64,000 bases of DNA from Pseudomonadales bacterium (GTDB taxonomy: Bacteria > Pseudomonadota > Gammaproteobacteria > Pseudomonadales > Azotimanducaceae). The DNA lies in contig JAJDVW010000083.1 in assembly GCA_022825925.1 (NCBI GenBank), positions 1-64,000 on the forward strand. Direction: 5' to 3'. The notes below the pieces were generated by a model. It had not been told where the DNA came from, searched no databases, and saw only the letters and a list, made by a program, of their open reading frames with translations. Shown here piece after piece: positions 7,831 through 17,031 of this stretch. Made by a program: the position numbers and the translations under genes. Positions within the stretch are counted from its first letter, which is position 1. Each line of letters opens with the position of its first letter.

Positions 7831-8949
7831 ATGGCCGTCCTCTCCCGCTACCTCACGGCTCGGACGGAACGCGATCTCGAACGCAAGATGGTGTTCGTCG
7901 CCGGTCCGCGCCAGGTGGGCAAGACGACGCTGGCGCGCAGCCTGCCCGATGCGACCGAGGGCTATCTGAACTGGGATGCCGAAGCGGACCGGGAACGCAT
8001 CCTGCGGCGGGAGTTGCCCCTGGCCGACCTCTGGGTCTTCGACGAGATCCACAAGTACCGCCGCTGGCGTGGCTTCCTCAAGGGGCTGTGGGACACGCGG
8101 CGGGAGTCACAGCGGATTCTCGTGGCGGGAAGCGGGCGGCTTGAACTCTTCGGTTTCGGCGGCGACTCCCTCCAGGGCCGCTATCACATGCTTCGGCTGC
8201 ACCCGCTGTCGGTCGTCGAGGCGGACATCGGGGACGCGGAGGGACTCGCGGACCTCTTGCTCCTCGGCGGGTTTCCGGAGCCGTTCCTCGGGGGCAGCGA
8301 GATCGAGGCGCGCCGCTGGTCGCGCCAGAACCGCACGCGCGTGCTCGAAGAGGACGTGAGCGCGCTGACCGGCATCCGGGACCTCGGACGCCTAGAAGAA
8401 CTCATGCTGCGCCTGCCGGACCTCGTCGGCTCCCCGCTCTCGATCAACGCCGTGCGGGAGGATCTCGAGGTCGCGCACCGGACCGCTTCGAACTGGCTGG
8501 ACACGCTGGAAAGGCTGTTCGCGATCTTTCGGCTGGCGCCGTTCGGAGCACCGCGCATTCGGGCGGTCAAGCAGGAGCGCAAGCACTACCACTTCGACTG
8601 GAGCGTGGTGCGTGACTCCGCCGCGCGTTTCGAGAACCTCGTCGCCTGCCATCTCCTGAAGTGGGTGCACTTCCAGCAGGACACGCTGGGGGCCGACGTG
8701 GAGTTGCGGTACTTCCGGGACGTCGACGGGCGGGAGGTCGACTTCGTCGTGACCGAGAATCGGGAGCCGAGCCTGCTGGTCGAGTGCAAGCTGGCCGACC
8801 GGGACGTCGACCGGGGGCTCCGGTATCTGGGCCGACGCTTTCCGGAGGCGCGGGCGATCCAGATCGCGCTCGACGGCCAGCGCGATTTCGTCACGCCGGA
8901 AGGCATCCGCGCCATGCCCGCGCTCGACTTCCTGCGTACGCTGGCGTGA
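7831..8949 (+). CDS. AAA_14/DUF4143 ATP-binding protein, copy 1
   Basis: A 372-residue ATPase of the widespread but poorly characterised AAA_14 plus DUF4143 type. Walker A is GPRQVGKT at 25-32 and Walker B with its catalytic acidic pair is LWVFDEIHK near 70-78. A GSGRLELF sensor-like motif sits near 100. The middle contains a winged-helix-like segment (SINAVREDLEVAHRTASNWL near 206-225). The C-terminus has a PD-(D/E)XK-like signature, REVDFVV followed by LLVECKL (about 297-318). The family is found in mobile and defence-associated neighbourhoods, but the reaction beyond ATP binding is not established. A 37-bp piece of its 3' end is repeated at 6851. A related longer gene follows at 9132, also behind an AT-rich island. 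Confidence 0.85.
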   Translation: MAVLSRYLTARTERDLERKMVFVAGPRQVGKTTLARSLPDATEGYLNWDAEADRERILRRELPLADLWVFDEIHKYRRWRGFLKGLWDTRRESQRILVAGSGRLELFGFGGDSLQGRYHMLRLHPLSVVEADIGDAEGLADLLLLGGFPEPFLGGSEIEARRWSRQNRTRVLEEDVSALTGIRDLGRLEELMLRLPDLVGSPLSINAVREDLEVAHRTASNWLDTLERLFAIFRLAPFGAPRIRAVKQERKHYHFDWSVVRDSAARFENLVACHLLKWVHFQQDTLGADVELRYFRDVDGREVDFVVTENREPSLLVECKLADRDVDRGLRYLGRRFPEARAIQIALDGQRDFVTPEGIRAMPALDFLRTLA

Positions 8950-8975
8950 CGGTTTCGATGCGCCCCAGACGAAAA

Positions 8976-9014
8976 AGTATGCATAATTTTCTCTGCTTAA
9001 GAGATTATGTATAC
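8976..9014 (+). promoter_or_regulatory. AT-rich nested inverted repeats before ATPase gene 2
   Basis: An AT-rich island stands between the two ATPase genes. It contains CATAAT (8982-8987) paired with ATTATG (9004-9009), and inside it TCTC/GAGA arms around GCTTAA. A TATGCATA palindrome and a GTATAC palindrome flank the arms. Together they could fold as a hairpin ending the first gene's transcript, or form the promoter/operator of the second gene. The second gene starts about 120 bp further on. Confidence 0.4.
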
Positions 9015-9131
9015 AATTTGCGCTTCATATCGAAGGCTATGGTTCGTGCACGACGGCCACGCAGCATCCCCACTACGCCGGCACTCGCTGGCGCGGGGCA
9101 GGACGAAGCAAGCACGGGGTAACCGGGGCCG

Positions 9132-10571
9132 ATGAAACGCGGCGAGGCACAGCAGTTGCTCACCGCCACCAATCGCTGGTGGCGTGACCCGGCCGGCTGG
9201 ACGAAGGCGGATCCCGATCTGCGGGAGGCGGGCGACGCACCCTACGACTACCGGGCGTCGGTTCTGGACGGACTGACCCCCGGAGGGCTCTACCTGCTTC
9301 GCGGACCGCGGCGGGTGGGGAAGACGGTTGCGGTCAAGCAGGCCATTCGAGACCTCGTCATCTCCGGGGTCCCACCGCGCCGCATCGTGCACCTGGCCGT
9401 GGACGGGTTGCGAAGCCGGGACCTCCCGTTGCTGGTCGATGCCGCGGAGGCACTGACGCTGGACGACGGCGGCCGGTTCTGGTTCTTCGACGAGATCACC
9501 GGGATCACGGACGGGTGGCCGGAGCGCGTCAAGTGGCTGCGGGACAACGACGCCCGCTTCCGCGCCGACACCGTCGTGCTCACCGGTTCCTCGTCCGCGG
9601 ACCTCACCGGAGCGACCAAGGCGCTGGCCGGGCGCCGGGGGCCGGTGTCCGAGCCGGACCGCGTGTTGATGCCGATCGGTTTCAGGTCCTTCGTGACGCT
9701 GGTGTCTCCAGATGCCCCTGCGTCCCCGGCGTGGGGGAGCGGGCCGCTTGCGGTGGCCGATCTGACGGTCGAGCGGCTGCGGGAGGCGGCCCGGGAACTC
9801 GCGCCCTGGCTCGATACGCTGGTTCGGTCGTGGGACACGTACCTGCGTGTTGGAGGCTTCCCGGCGGCCGTGGCCAGTTACGCGTCGGCGCGAGAAGAGC
9901 CGTGGGCGTTGCAGGCCAGCCTGCTGGACGTCGTGCATGGCGACGCGTTCCGGCGGGCGGACTGGTCTCGTGCCCAGAGCGGCGACCTTCTGCGGCGCAT
10001 CGCGCTCAATCTCTGCTCGCCCTTGAACGTGGCGTCCCTCGCGAACGACGTCGGGGTGTCCCGGACCGCGGCGGCATCCCGGCTGGACGACCTGCGTGAA
10101 GCGTTCGTGGTCTGGCCGTGCTATCGGGAGAAGAGCCTGCGGCCGCGGCTCGGCGCGCAGTACAAGCTCTATTTCACCGACCCTGTCTACGCGCGACTCG
10201 GAGACTCGAGCGCGGCAATGGCGACCGTGGATGGACCTCCGGAGACCGACTTCAGCCGGTTGTCCCAACAACAGCTTGGCATGGCGCTGCTCCGGGCCGG
10301 GGAGCGTGCCGCCCCAGGTTCCCTGCCGGCGTTTGACAGGGTGCTGCACCACCGTACGCCCACGCGGCGCGAGATCGACTTCGTGGGGCTCGCCTTCGGT
10401 GGACTGGCGTTCGAATCGAAGTACGTCGATGGCAAGTGGCGACGCGACGCCCAGACGCTCGCCGCGTCTCCGTGGCGTGGCGTCGTCGCCACGCGCTCGG
10501 AGTTGGCCATCGACGACTCGAAGGTACTCGCGATCCCGGCCGGGTTGCTGGCGTGGCTGGTCGATTCGTGA
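9132..10571 (+). CDS. AAA_14/DUF4143-like ATP-binding protein, copy 2
   Basis: A 479-residue relative of the preceding ATPase. Walker A is GPRRVGKT at 58-65, and Walker B FWFFDEITGI lies near 116-125. An STGSSSADL-like motif (LTGSSSADL) is near 154. A winged-helix segment with SVASLANDVGVSR-like wording (NVASLANDVGVSRTAAA near 299-315) follows. A C-terminal nuclease-like motif reads RREIDFVG then LAFESKY (about 414-430), giving E-x-K. Low overall similarity to copy 1 means this is an old paralogue, not a recent duplication. It may act with copy 1 as a two-ATPase unit, which is inference. The ATG at 9132 is weakly supported by an upstream GGGGTAACCGGGG. The next gene is a MATE exporter, probably unrelated. 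Confidence 0.8.
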   Translation: MKRGEAQQLLTATNRWWRDPAGWTKADPDLREAGDAPYDYRASVLDGLTPGGLYLLRGPRRVGKTVAVKQAIRDLVISGVPPRRIVHLAVDGLRSRDLPLLVDAAEALTLDDGGRFWFFDEITGITDGWPERVKWLRDNDARFRADTVVLTGSSSADLTGATKALAGRRGPVSEPDRVLMPIGFRSFVTLVSPDAPASPAWGSGPLAVADLTVERLREAARELAPWLDTLVRSWDTYLRVGGFPAAVASYASAREEPWALQASLLDVVHGDAFRRADWSRAQSGDLLRRIALNLCSPLNVASLANDVGVSRTAAASRLDDLREAFVVWPCYREKSLRPRLGAQYKLYFTDPVYARLGDSSAAMATVDGPPETDFSRLSQQQLGMALLRAGERAAPGSLPAFDRVLHHRTPTRREIDFVGLAFGGLAFESKYVDGKWRRDAQTLAASPWRGVVATRSELAIDDSKVLAIPAGLLAWLVDS

Positions 10572-10597
10572 AGGCCACGGGACGCGAGGGGCGCGGG

Positions 10598-11973
10598 ATG
10601 ACCATGACCCCATCCCGCAACGACCCTTCCGAACGTCCGAGCATCGCCCAGCTCGCGTTCCCGTCGATCCTCGGCAACCTGCTCTACTCGGTCGTCGCGA
10701 TGGTGCAGACCAAGTTCGTCGGCGAGCTTGGGCCGGAGGCGGTGGCCGCGGTGGGCGCGGGGCAGCGGGTGTTCTTCGCGCTGCAGGCCGTGATGATCGC
10801 GATCAGCGCGGGTACGACGGCGCTCGTTGCGCGGGCGTGGGGCGCGGAAGAGTACGACGAGGCCGCCCGGGTGACGATGGCGAGCCTGATCCTGGCGGGG
10901 GCGTTCGGGCTGGCGTTGACGGTGCCGGGGGTGCTCTTCGCCGGCGACCTGGCGAACGTGTTCGGCCTCGACGACCGGACGGTGGTGATGGCCGCGGACA
11001 ACATCCGCTGGCTGTCGGTGTTCAACGTGGCGTTCGCCGCCAACTTCATCCTGGGGGCGGCGCTCCGGGCCGCGGGCGACGCCTGGACGCCGTTGTGGTC
11101 GGGATGGGCGTCAACGTGATCAACATCCCGCTGCTGTACGCGTTCATCTTCGGGCACTGGGGCTTCCCCGAGATGGGCGTCGGCGGGGCGGCGGTTGCGG
11201 CGGGGCTCTCGTTCACGGTCGGCGGTCTCGTGCTGCTCGGGCTCTGGCGCCGCGAGGCGCTGGTCGTGAAGTACATCGTGGCGGGCTGGTTCACCCGGGA
11301 GCGGCTCGCGCGGCTCGTGCGCATCGGCTATCCGGCCGGGGCCGAGATGGTGGTGTTCCAGGTCGGCTTCTTCGCCTTCCTCATGCTGATCGGCAACTAC
11401 TACGGGACGGAGGCGTTCGCGGCCTACAGCGTCGGGGCGAACCTGCTCATGCTCTGCATGGTCGTGGGTTTCGGGTTCTCGATCGCGGGCGCCACGCTGG
11501 TGGGACAGCACCTGGGGGCCGACGACTTCGACGCCGCCGTGGCGAGCGGGTGGCGTTCGATGGCGTACGCCATGCTCGCGATGACGTCGCTCGGCGCGGT
11601 TGTCGCCCTGTTCGCGGAGCCGCTGGCCCGGTTCTTCCTGGGCGACGAGCCGCTCACGGTCCACTACACGGTGCAGATGACCTGGATCATGGCGGCGCTG
11701 ATGCCGCTGCTCGCCGTGGAGTTCGGCATCGGGGGGAGCCTGCGCGGGGCGGGCGACACCCGGACACCGCTCATCGCGACGTTCGTGGGGCTGATCGGCG
11801 TGCGCTGCACGCTCGCGGCGCTCTTCACGTTCCTGGGCTTGCCGGTGTTCTGGGTGTATGCCACGCTCATCGGCGAGTACCTCGTCAAGAGCGCGATGCT
11901 GCTGCGGCGCTTCCGGTCCGGGCGCTGGAAGACCATGGTGCGGCTCGAGCCGGGGGTGGCTCTGGGCGGGTAG
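10598..11973 (+). pseudogene. MATE family efflux transporter, single frameshift
   Basis: Two adjoining reading frames together give one MATE (multidrug and toxin extrusion) protein of about 458 residues with 12 expected membrane helices. The first frame starts at ATG 10598 behind GAGGGG. It includes PSILGNLLYSVVAMVQTKFVG-type helix 1 and ends in the typical LGAALRAAGDAWTPL. The second frame resumes with VVGMGVNVINIPLLYAF and continues to 11973, including the mirrored GIGGSLRGAGDTRTPL. The switch lies at about 11091-11099 and needs one added base (CCGTTG-GTGGTC instead of CCGTTGTGGTC). Both halves are well conserved, so the lesion is either very recent or an assembly error. If real, the exporter is truncated after about 165 residues. 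Confidence 0.82.
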
Positions 11974-12157
11974 CCAGACACAGGCGGCCTGAGTGGGACC
12001 TGTGAGCGGCTACGCAGCGGACAGTCTGGTACGATCTTGCCGGGACGGCTGGTGGCGGAGTGTCGGGGATGGCCTGCGCGACAGGCGCCGTCGCCGCCAT
12101 GCCCCGGCTCGAGTCGGCGTGCGTTGTTCCGGCGCTGGCCGCGCCATTTCAGGGACC

Positions 12158-12775
12158 ATGGCCGAGGCGGGCCCGCCGATAGAGACGAGGACGCCTGTGA
12201 TGGACGGAAACGACGCTCCTGTTCGCAAGCTGAGGCTGGAGGCCGTGGAGGCGGCACTGCGCGAGGTCTCCGCGGCGACAGCCGCCTTCGAGGACTCCCC
12301 TGAGGGCAAGGAGGTCTTGCGTGCCCTGCAAGCCGCGCACGCCGAGTTGAGCCGCATTGGCAGCGGCGATGACGTCAGGGAGATCGTGTCGGCGGAGCGC
12401 AGTTTGATGGAGCACGAGCGGGAGCATTCGGTGACGTCTCGGGCGCAGGCGGACTTTCTGGACCGTGGCATCAAAGAAATGGATGTCGCCCTGAACCTGA
12501 TCGATGTGGTCCGGAGCGATCCGGAGCGCTATCGCAAGATGACGGCGGCAGCATTCTCGCAGCCGAGGAATCGGATCCAGGGGCTTCCAAAAGACGATGT
12601 GCGGCATGTCTTGAAAGGGCATCGCAAGGATCTGGGCGGGATCCTGGAAGCGCTGCCGTTCGGCATGGGGTCCTTTCGCAGGGCACGCTCAAGGCTGCTG
12701 GAGGTCCGTCGGGCCAACCTGCGTCAGGCCGATCAACTGTACGCGGACTTGCAGCGTCAGGCCCTCGGCCTGTAG
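12158..12775 (+). CDS. Hypothetical protein, helical
   Basis: A 205-residue protein that I do not recognise. It appears almost entirely alpha-helical and charged, with likely coiled-coil stretches at about 25-60 and 80-130. A C-terminal basic region reads MGSFRRARSRLLEVRRANL (about 173-191). No signal peptide, membrane helix or catalytic motif is visible. ATG 12158 is chosen because AGGGA lies just upstream; ATG 12200 is in frame and also possible. A GC-rich hairpin follows the stop, and the gene is flanked by the MATE gene and a universal stress protein gene, with no sign of co-transcription. Confidence 0.55.
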   Translation: MAEAGPPIETRTPVMDGNDAPVRKLRLEAVEAALREVSAATAAFEDSPEGKEVLRALQAAHAELSRIGSGDDVREIVSAERSLMEHEREHSVTSRAQADFLDRGIKEMDVALNLIDVVRSDPERYRKMTAAAFSQPRNRIQGLPKDDVRHVLKGHRKDLGGILEALPFGMGSFRRARSRLLEVRRANLRQADQLYADLQRQALGL

Positions 12776-12795
12776 CCGCGCGGCCCGGGCGCGGG

Positions 12796-12813
12796 CCTCG
12801 CCGAGCGGCGAGG
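12796..12813 (+). terminator. GC-rich stem-loop after the hypothetical gene
   Basis: A perfect 7-bp stem, CCTCGCC pairing with GGCGAGG around a GAGC loop, begins 20 bp after the stop codon. Flanking GG/CC bases can extend it. There is no T-tract, so factor-independent termination is doubtful. It may act as an mRNA-end stabiliser. Confidence 0.35.
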
Positions 12814-12862
12814 GGGCCGCGCGACTCGCCACCCGCGGGCGGTGGCAACGGTGGGAGAGGTC

Positions 12863-13747
12863 ATGGCATCCGTACTGATCGTCGCCGACCGCGCCGGAGA
12901 GGAGCCGGTCGCCCTGCCGCGGGGCCTCGCCCTGGCGGAACGAATGGGCTGGGACGCGGACGTGGTCGCCTTCTGCTACGAGTCGCTCGGCAGCATCCAC
13001 GACCGGCTGAAGCGCATCGAGGCGCGCCACCACCTGACGGAGCAGCGCCGCGCGGAGGTCGCCGCGGAGATCCAACGGCTCCGGCCCCCGGAGGTTGCCG
13101 TCGAGCTCACGGTCGCCTGGGACCGGGCCGTGCACCTGTGGGTCGACACCCGCTGCGCCCGCAAGCACTACGCCGCGGTGATCACGAAGGGCCACCGCAC
13201 GGAGTCCTTTCTCTACACGCCGACGGACTGGCACCTGCTGCGGGAGGCGGCGGCGCCCGTGATGATCGCGGCGGAGCACCAGTGGTCGCCGACCCGCTCG
13301 ATCGTCGCGGCCGTCGACCTGCACACCCGTTCGCGCGCCAAGCGGGCGCTCAACGCGGCCATCATCGAGACGGCACGCCGCTACGCCGACGCGGGCGGCT
13401 GTCCGCTGCACCTCGTGTACGCGATCCACGTTCCCCACATCCTGACGGAACTCGGCCTGATGGACGGGGAGGCGCACGCGCGCAGGATCGCCGAGGACAT
13501 GCACCCGGTGACGGATCGGCTGTGTGACAAGCTCGGCATCCCGAGGGAGAACCTGCACATCCACGAGGGGGACGTCGCGCACGTCATCGCCGACGAGGCG
13601 GAGCGCCTGCGGGCGCAGCTCGTCGTGATGGGCACCGTGGGACGCCACGGCGTCGGCGCGAAGGTGCTCGGCAACGCCGCCGAGCGCGTGCTCACGGTCC
13701 TGCGGACGGACGTGCTGGCGCTGAAGCCCGGCATGGCGCCGCCGTGA
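12863..13747 (+). CDS. Universal stress protein, tandem-domain UspE type
   Basis: A 294-residue protein with two Usp domains. Domain 1 (about 1-140) starts ASVLIVADRAGEEP and domain 2 (about 145-290) starts RSIVAAVDLHTRS. The second domain ends with an MGTVGRHGVGAKVLGNAAE loop close to the ATP-binding G-x2-G-x9-G pattern, although Asn follows the last Gly where Ser/Thr is usual. Two-domain members such as E. coli UspE act in stress tolerance in the cytoplasm. The ATG at 12863 is preceded by GGGAGAGG at ideal spacing; an upstream start at 12842 is less likely. The glycosylase gene follows 41 bp later and could be co-transcribed. Confidence 0.85.
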   Translation: MASVLIVADRAGEEPVALPRGLALAERMGWDADVVAFCYESLGSIHDRLKRIEARHHLTEQRRAEVAAEIQRLRPPEVAVELTVAWDRAVHLWVDTRCARKHYAAVITKGHRTESFLYTPTDWHLLREAAAPVMIAAEHQWSPTRSIVAAVDLHTRSRAKRALNAAIIETARRYADAGGCPLHLVYAIHVPHILTELGLMDGEAHARRIAEDMHPVTDRLCDKLGIPRENLHIHEGDVAHVIADEAERLRAQLVVMGTVGRHGVGAKVLGNAAERVLTVLRTDVLALKPGMAPP

Positions 13748-13788
13748 TCCCCCGGGAAGGGCCGACCGTTTAGCGTTTGACCGGACCC

Positions 13789-14679
13789 ATGCCGGAACTC
13801 CCGGACATCACCGTCTATCTGGAGCACCTGGAGCGGCGCATCGTCGGGGAGCGGCTCCTCGACATCCGCCTGGCCAGCCCCTTCGTCCTGCGCTCGGTCA
13901 CGCCCTCGGTGGAGGACGTGCGCGACCGACTCGTGACCGACACGCGACGGGTGGCCAAGCAGCTCGTCCTGGCCCTCGAGCCGGATCTCTTCGTCGTGGT
14001 CCACCTGATGATCTCCGGGCGGTTGCGCTGGTACGAGCGCGGTCGCGCGGTGCCGAAACGCGCCGGGCTCGCCGCCTTCGATTTCTCTTCGGGGACGCTC
14101 GTCTTCACGGAGGCGAGCAAGAAGAAACGCGCGTCGCTGCGGCTGGTCCAGGGCGAGGGCGCCCTCGGGGAACTGGATCCCGGCGGCCTCGAAGTGCTGG
14201 ACATCGACCTGGCCACGTTCCTGGAACGCCTCCGCGGATCGCGCCACACGCTGAAGCGCACGCTCACCGACCAGCGCATCTTCGCCGGCATCGGAAACGC
14301 CTACTCGGACGAGATCCTCCTGTACGCCGGCCTGTCGCCGTTCAAGCGCGCGCGGGACGTGAACGATGCGGAGGGGGAGCGGTTGTTCGAGACCTGCCGC
14401 GAGACCCTGACGCGCTGGGTGGACATCCTGCGCGGGAAGTCGGCCGAGGCGTTCCCGGACAAGGTGACCGCTTTCCACGACGAGATGGCCGCCCACGGCA
14501 AGTACCGCCAGCCGTGCCCCGTGTGCGGCGCGCCGATCCAGCGCATCGTGCACGCGGAGAACGAGAGCAACTACTGCGCGCGGTGCCAGACCGGGGGGCG
14601 CGTGCTGGCGGACCGGTCGCTCTCGAGACTGCTCAAGGACACCTGGCCGAAGCGGATCGAGGAGCTCGAGGGGCACTGA
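13789..14679 (+). CDS. Fpg/Nei-family DNA glycosylase
   Basis: A 296-residue base-excision repair enzyme. After removal of Met the protein starts PELPD, giving the catalytic N-terminal Pro and Glu of the family. The helix-two-turn-helix region shows LTDQRIFAGIGNAYSDEIL near 160-178. The C-terminal zinc finger has CPVCG and YCARCQ (about 241-268). Such enzymes remove oxidised purines or pyrimidines and nick the abasic site. Asp instead of Glu after PELP and the ITVYLEHLERR wording place it in a side branch, so specificity (8-oxoguanine or other) is not certain. It is cytoplasmic and appears complete. Confidence 0.88.
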   Translation: MPELPDITVYLEHLERRIVGERLLDIRLASPFVLRSVTPSVEDVRDRLVTDTRRVAKQLVLALEPDLFVVVHLMISGRLRWYERGRAVPKRAGLAAFDFSSGTLVFTEASKKKRASLRLVQGEGALGELDPGGLEVLDIDLATFLERLRGSRHTLKRTLTDQRIFAGIGNAYSDEILLYAGLSPFKRARDVNDAEGERLFETCRETLTRWVDILRGKSAEAFPDKVTAFHDEMAAHGKYRQPCPVCGAPIQRIVHAENESNYCARCQTGGRVLADRSLSRLLKDTWPKRIEELEGH

Positions 14680-14706
14680 CGCCGCCCCGCACCAACGGAG
14701 GTCTGC

Positions 14707-14820
14707 TTAGCGGCCCTTGAACACGGCGTCGCGCCGCTCCACGAACGACATCATGCCCTCGGTCATCAGCAGGATGTGGCCGTCCCGTTCCGTGGTTACC
14801 CTGCCGTTGTCTTCGTTCAT
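14707..14820 (-). pseudogene. Internally deleted enoyl-CoA hydratase (crotonase) relic
   Basis: A 37-codon frame, MNEDNGRVTTERDGHILLM followed directly by TEGMMSFVERRDAVFKGR. The first half matches the N-terminus and the second half the C-terminus of enoyl-CoA hydratases, which normally have about 260 residues. Everything between, including the oxyanion-hole and catalytic residues, is gone, yet the ends remain in one frame. No activity is expected. A clean internal deletion of roughly 650 bp from an ancestral crotonase gene is the simplest account. The assignment rests on short but characteristic end sequences. Confidence 0.6.
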
Positions 14821-14895
14821 GGGTGGTGCTCCAGTGTCCATGCGGTGCCTTGGAGTCACCGCCGGCCGTGCGCGACTATACGGGCAGTTGTCCGA

Positions 14896-15324
14896 ATGCT
14901 GGAGCTGGAGGCGGACCCGGACCGGCGCGCGAAGTACGTCGACTTCATCGATGTCTACGCGGGCCTCACGGACAATGAGCGCGCGCGCTACCGGGAGCGA
15001 TATCCCGAGGAAAGCAACGTCATGAAAGGAGTCGTCCAGCGAGCCCGCGACGAGGGCATCGAGCAGGGACGCGTCGAAATGGGAGGAGTCGTCCAGAGGG
15101 CCCGCGACGAGGGCATCGAACAGGGACGCGTCGAAGGCATCCGCGAGGGCCGGTTGAAGGGCGAGCGAACGGTCCTCGAGCGGCAGTTGCGGCGGCGCTT
15201 CGGTCGGCTCTCTCCGGCGGCCGCGGAAAGGCTGCGCGAGGCGTCGGCGGCGGACTTGGAGGCCTGGGCAGAGAATCTGCTCGACGCGCGAACGCTGGAC
15301 GACGTGTTCGCTCCCAATCCGTGA
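14896..15324 (+). pseudogene. C-terminal fragment of an Rpn-family protein
   Basis: An open frame of 142 codons that begins inside an Rpn-type protein: MLELEADPDRRAKYVDFID and AGLTDNERARYRERYPEE are the segment normally found after the nuclease core. A Gly-Ile-Glu-Gln rich tail (GIEQGRVEGIREGRLKG) and a LRRRFGRLS end follow. The N-terminal PD-(D/E)XK domain is absent and no matching sequence is seen upstream to 14680. It may be translated but would lack nuclease activity. The tail contains a perfect-length 57-bp tandem duplication. The same pattern of orphan Rpn tail is seen near 57.9 kb. Confidence 0.6.
15022..15135 (+). repeat. Two 57-bp tandem units within the Rpn fragment
   Basis: Units 15022-15078 and 15079-15135 are near-identical and each encode M-(K/G)-G-V-V-Q-R-A-R-D-E-G-I-E-Q-G-R-V-E. 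The duplication keeps the frame and lengthens the helical tail by 19 residues. It probably arose by slippage or unequal exchange. Confidence 0.85.
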
Positions 15325-15360
15325 CGAAGCCTTCGTGCGCGACAAGGGCTGACGGCCGGA

Positions 15361-17031
15361 TCACCCCAGCGCCAAGCTCACCACCAGCAGGCCGCCCAGC
15401 ACCAAGCTGACGAGCTTCCAGAACAGGGTCGGGTTCTTCTCGAGGAGCGGGGCCGCCTCCGCGCGGCGCACCAGTTCGGGATTCGGGCGGGTGAGGTCGG
15501 CGACGAGTTCCGACAGCGCTTCGTAGCGGCCGTCCGGGCGTTGCGCGGTCGCCTTCGCGAGGGCCAGGTCCACCCACTTCGGCAGGTCTTCGCGGCCGGC
15601 CTTCGCGAGAGGCACGTACGGCCGGTCGAGGTGGGCCCGCGCATCACGCCCGAGCCGCGGCTTGTAGGGCAGCCCGCCGGCGAGCATCTCGTAAGTCACG
15701 ATGCCGAGGGCATAGATGTCGGCGGCGTGGGTCGCGCCCTGGCCCGTCAGGCACTCCGGGGCCACGTAGCCCACCGACCCCGGCGGATGCGTCTCGCGCA
15801 CCACCTGGTCCAGCTCGTCGAGTCCCTGCACGTACGCCGCGCCGAAGTCGACGATCTTCGCGTTGCCGTCGCGGTCGATCATGACGTTCTCCGGCTTCAG
15901 GTCGCGATGCACCATCTGCAGGCGCTGGAACGCGCGCAGCGCCTTCGCGATGTCGCCGACCAGGCGCCGGACTTCCTCGATCGGGGGCCGCGGATGGTCG
16001 AGTATCCACTGACGCAGGCTGCGGCCTTCGATGTACTCCGCCACGTAGTACAGGAACCGGCTTTCCGGGCGCGGCAGGATCTTCATCACGCCGGGGTGGT
16101 CGATGCGCTTGCCGATCCACTCCTCGCGGATGAACCCGTCGAGGTACACCGGGTCCTCGGCGAACGACTCCGACGGCGCCTTGAGGGCCAGCCATCCTCC
16201 GGACGGATCTTCGACCAGGTAGAGGTGACTGCGCGTGCCGCTCTCGAGCGCCCGGAGGACCCGGTAGCCATCGATGCGGGCATCGGGGCGCAGGACCGGC
16301 GGGATGACCTGCCGGGTCAGCCGGCGGTGGGCCTCGTCGATGTCCTCGGCCGGCGCGCGGTCGATGCGCATCAGCAGGCAGCTCACGTTGTCCTCGCTGC
16401 CGCGCCGCAGGGCTTCGTCCACGACCGCGCGGGACACGCTCTCGAGCGTGCCGTTCCCCGTCGCGGCGCAGGCTACGCGCTCGCGCAGGTGCCGCGCCGG
16501 CAGGGCGTCGTGGACGCCGTCGGTCGTCAGCACGAAGACGTCGCCCGCCGCCAGGTCCTCCGCCAGGTAGTCCACTTCCAGGTCCAGGTCCATCCCGAGG
16601 GCATGGGTCAGCATCGCCTGCTTGCGGTGGTCGCGGGTCAACTGTTCGAGCTGGCCGTCGCGAAACCGCTGCACGCGGCTGTCCCCGACGTGGAAGACGT
16701 GGGCGGTGCGGCCCTTGGCGACGACCGCACTCACCGTGGTGGCCATCCCGTCGTGGTGACAGAACCAGCGGTTGAGCGCGTTCAGCACCCGCGCGGCGGA
16801 CGCCTTGACGGTCCAGGTCTCCGGTGTCGCCAGGTACTCGTCGATGAACTCCGTGACGGCGGTCTGGCTGGCCCGGTCCGCGTGCGCGCCGTTCGACAGG
16901 CCGTCGGCGATGACGGCGACGGCGCCTTTCAGCCGGTCCGGGGACGAGGCCGCGAACGCATCCTCGTTGGCGGCGCGGGCGCCGGCGAGCGACGCGCCGC
17001 CGTAACTGATGCCGAGTTCCGCGCCGCTCAT
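15361..17031 (-). CDS. Fused PP2C phosphatase / Ser-Thr protein kinase, tail-anchored
   Basis: A 556-residue two-enzyme protein. Residues 1-240 are a PP2C-type phosphatase: ANEDAF near 21-26, IADG near 41-44, HVGDSR near 113-118, TTDG near 168-171 and EDNVS near 213. Residues about 258-520 are a Hanks-type kinase with the ATP lysine in [16 protein letters not shown] near 377-385 and DFGAA near 395-399. The Gly loop ([13 protein letters not shown]) is degenerate. A single membrane helix, [19 protein letters not shown], ends the protein and should anchor it to the inner membrane. Similar fused genes stand beside nitrate-assimilation genes in Pseudomonas. The start ATG overlaps the narK stop by four bases, so it belongs to that operon. 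Its targets are unknown. Confidence 0.88.
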   Translation of the reverse strand: MSGAELGISYGGASLAGARAANEDAFAASSPDRLKGAVAVIADGLSNGAHADRASQTAVTEFIDEYLATPETWTVKASAARVLNALNRWFCHHDGMATTVSAVVAKGRTAHVFHVGDSRVQRFRDGQLEQLTRDHRKQAMLTHALGMDLDLEVDYLAEDLAAGDVFVLTTDGVHDALPARHLRERVACAATGNGTLESVSRAVVDEALRRGSEDNVSCLLMRIDRAPAEDIDEAHRRLTRQVIPPVLRPDARIDGYRVLRALESGTRSHLYLVEDPSGGWLALKAPSESFAEDPVYLDGFIREEWIGKRIDHPGVMKILPRPESRFLYYVAEYIEGRSLRQWILDHPRPPIEEVRRLVGDIAKALRAFQRLQMVHRDLKPENVMIDRDGNAKIVDFGAAYVQGLDELDQVVRETHPPGSVGYVAPECLTGQGATHAADIYALGIVTYEMLAGGLPYKPRLGRDARAHLDRPYVPLAKAGREDLPKWVDLALAKATAQRPDGRYEALSELVADLTRPNPELVRRAEAAPLLEKNPTLFWKLVSLVLGGLLVVSLALG

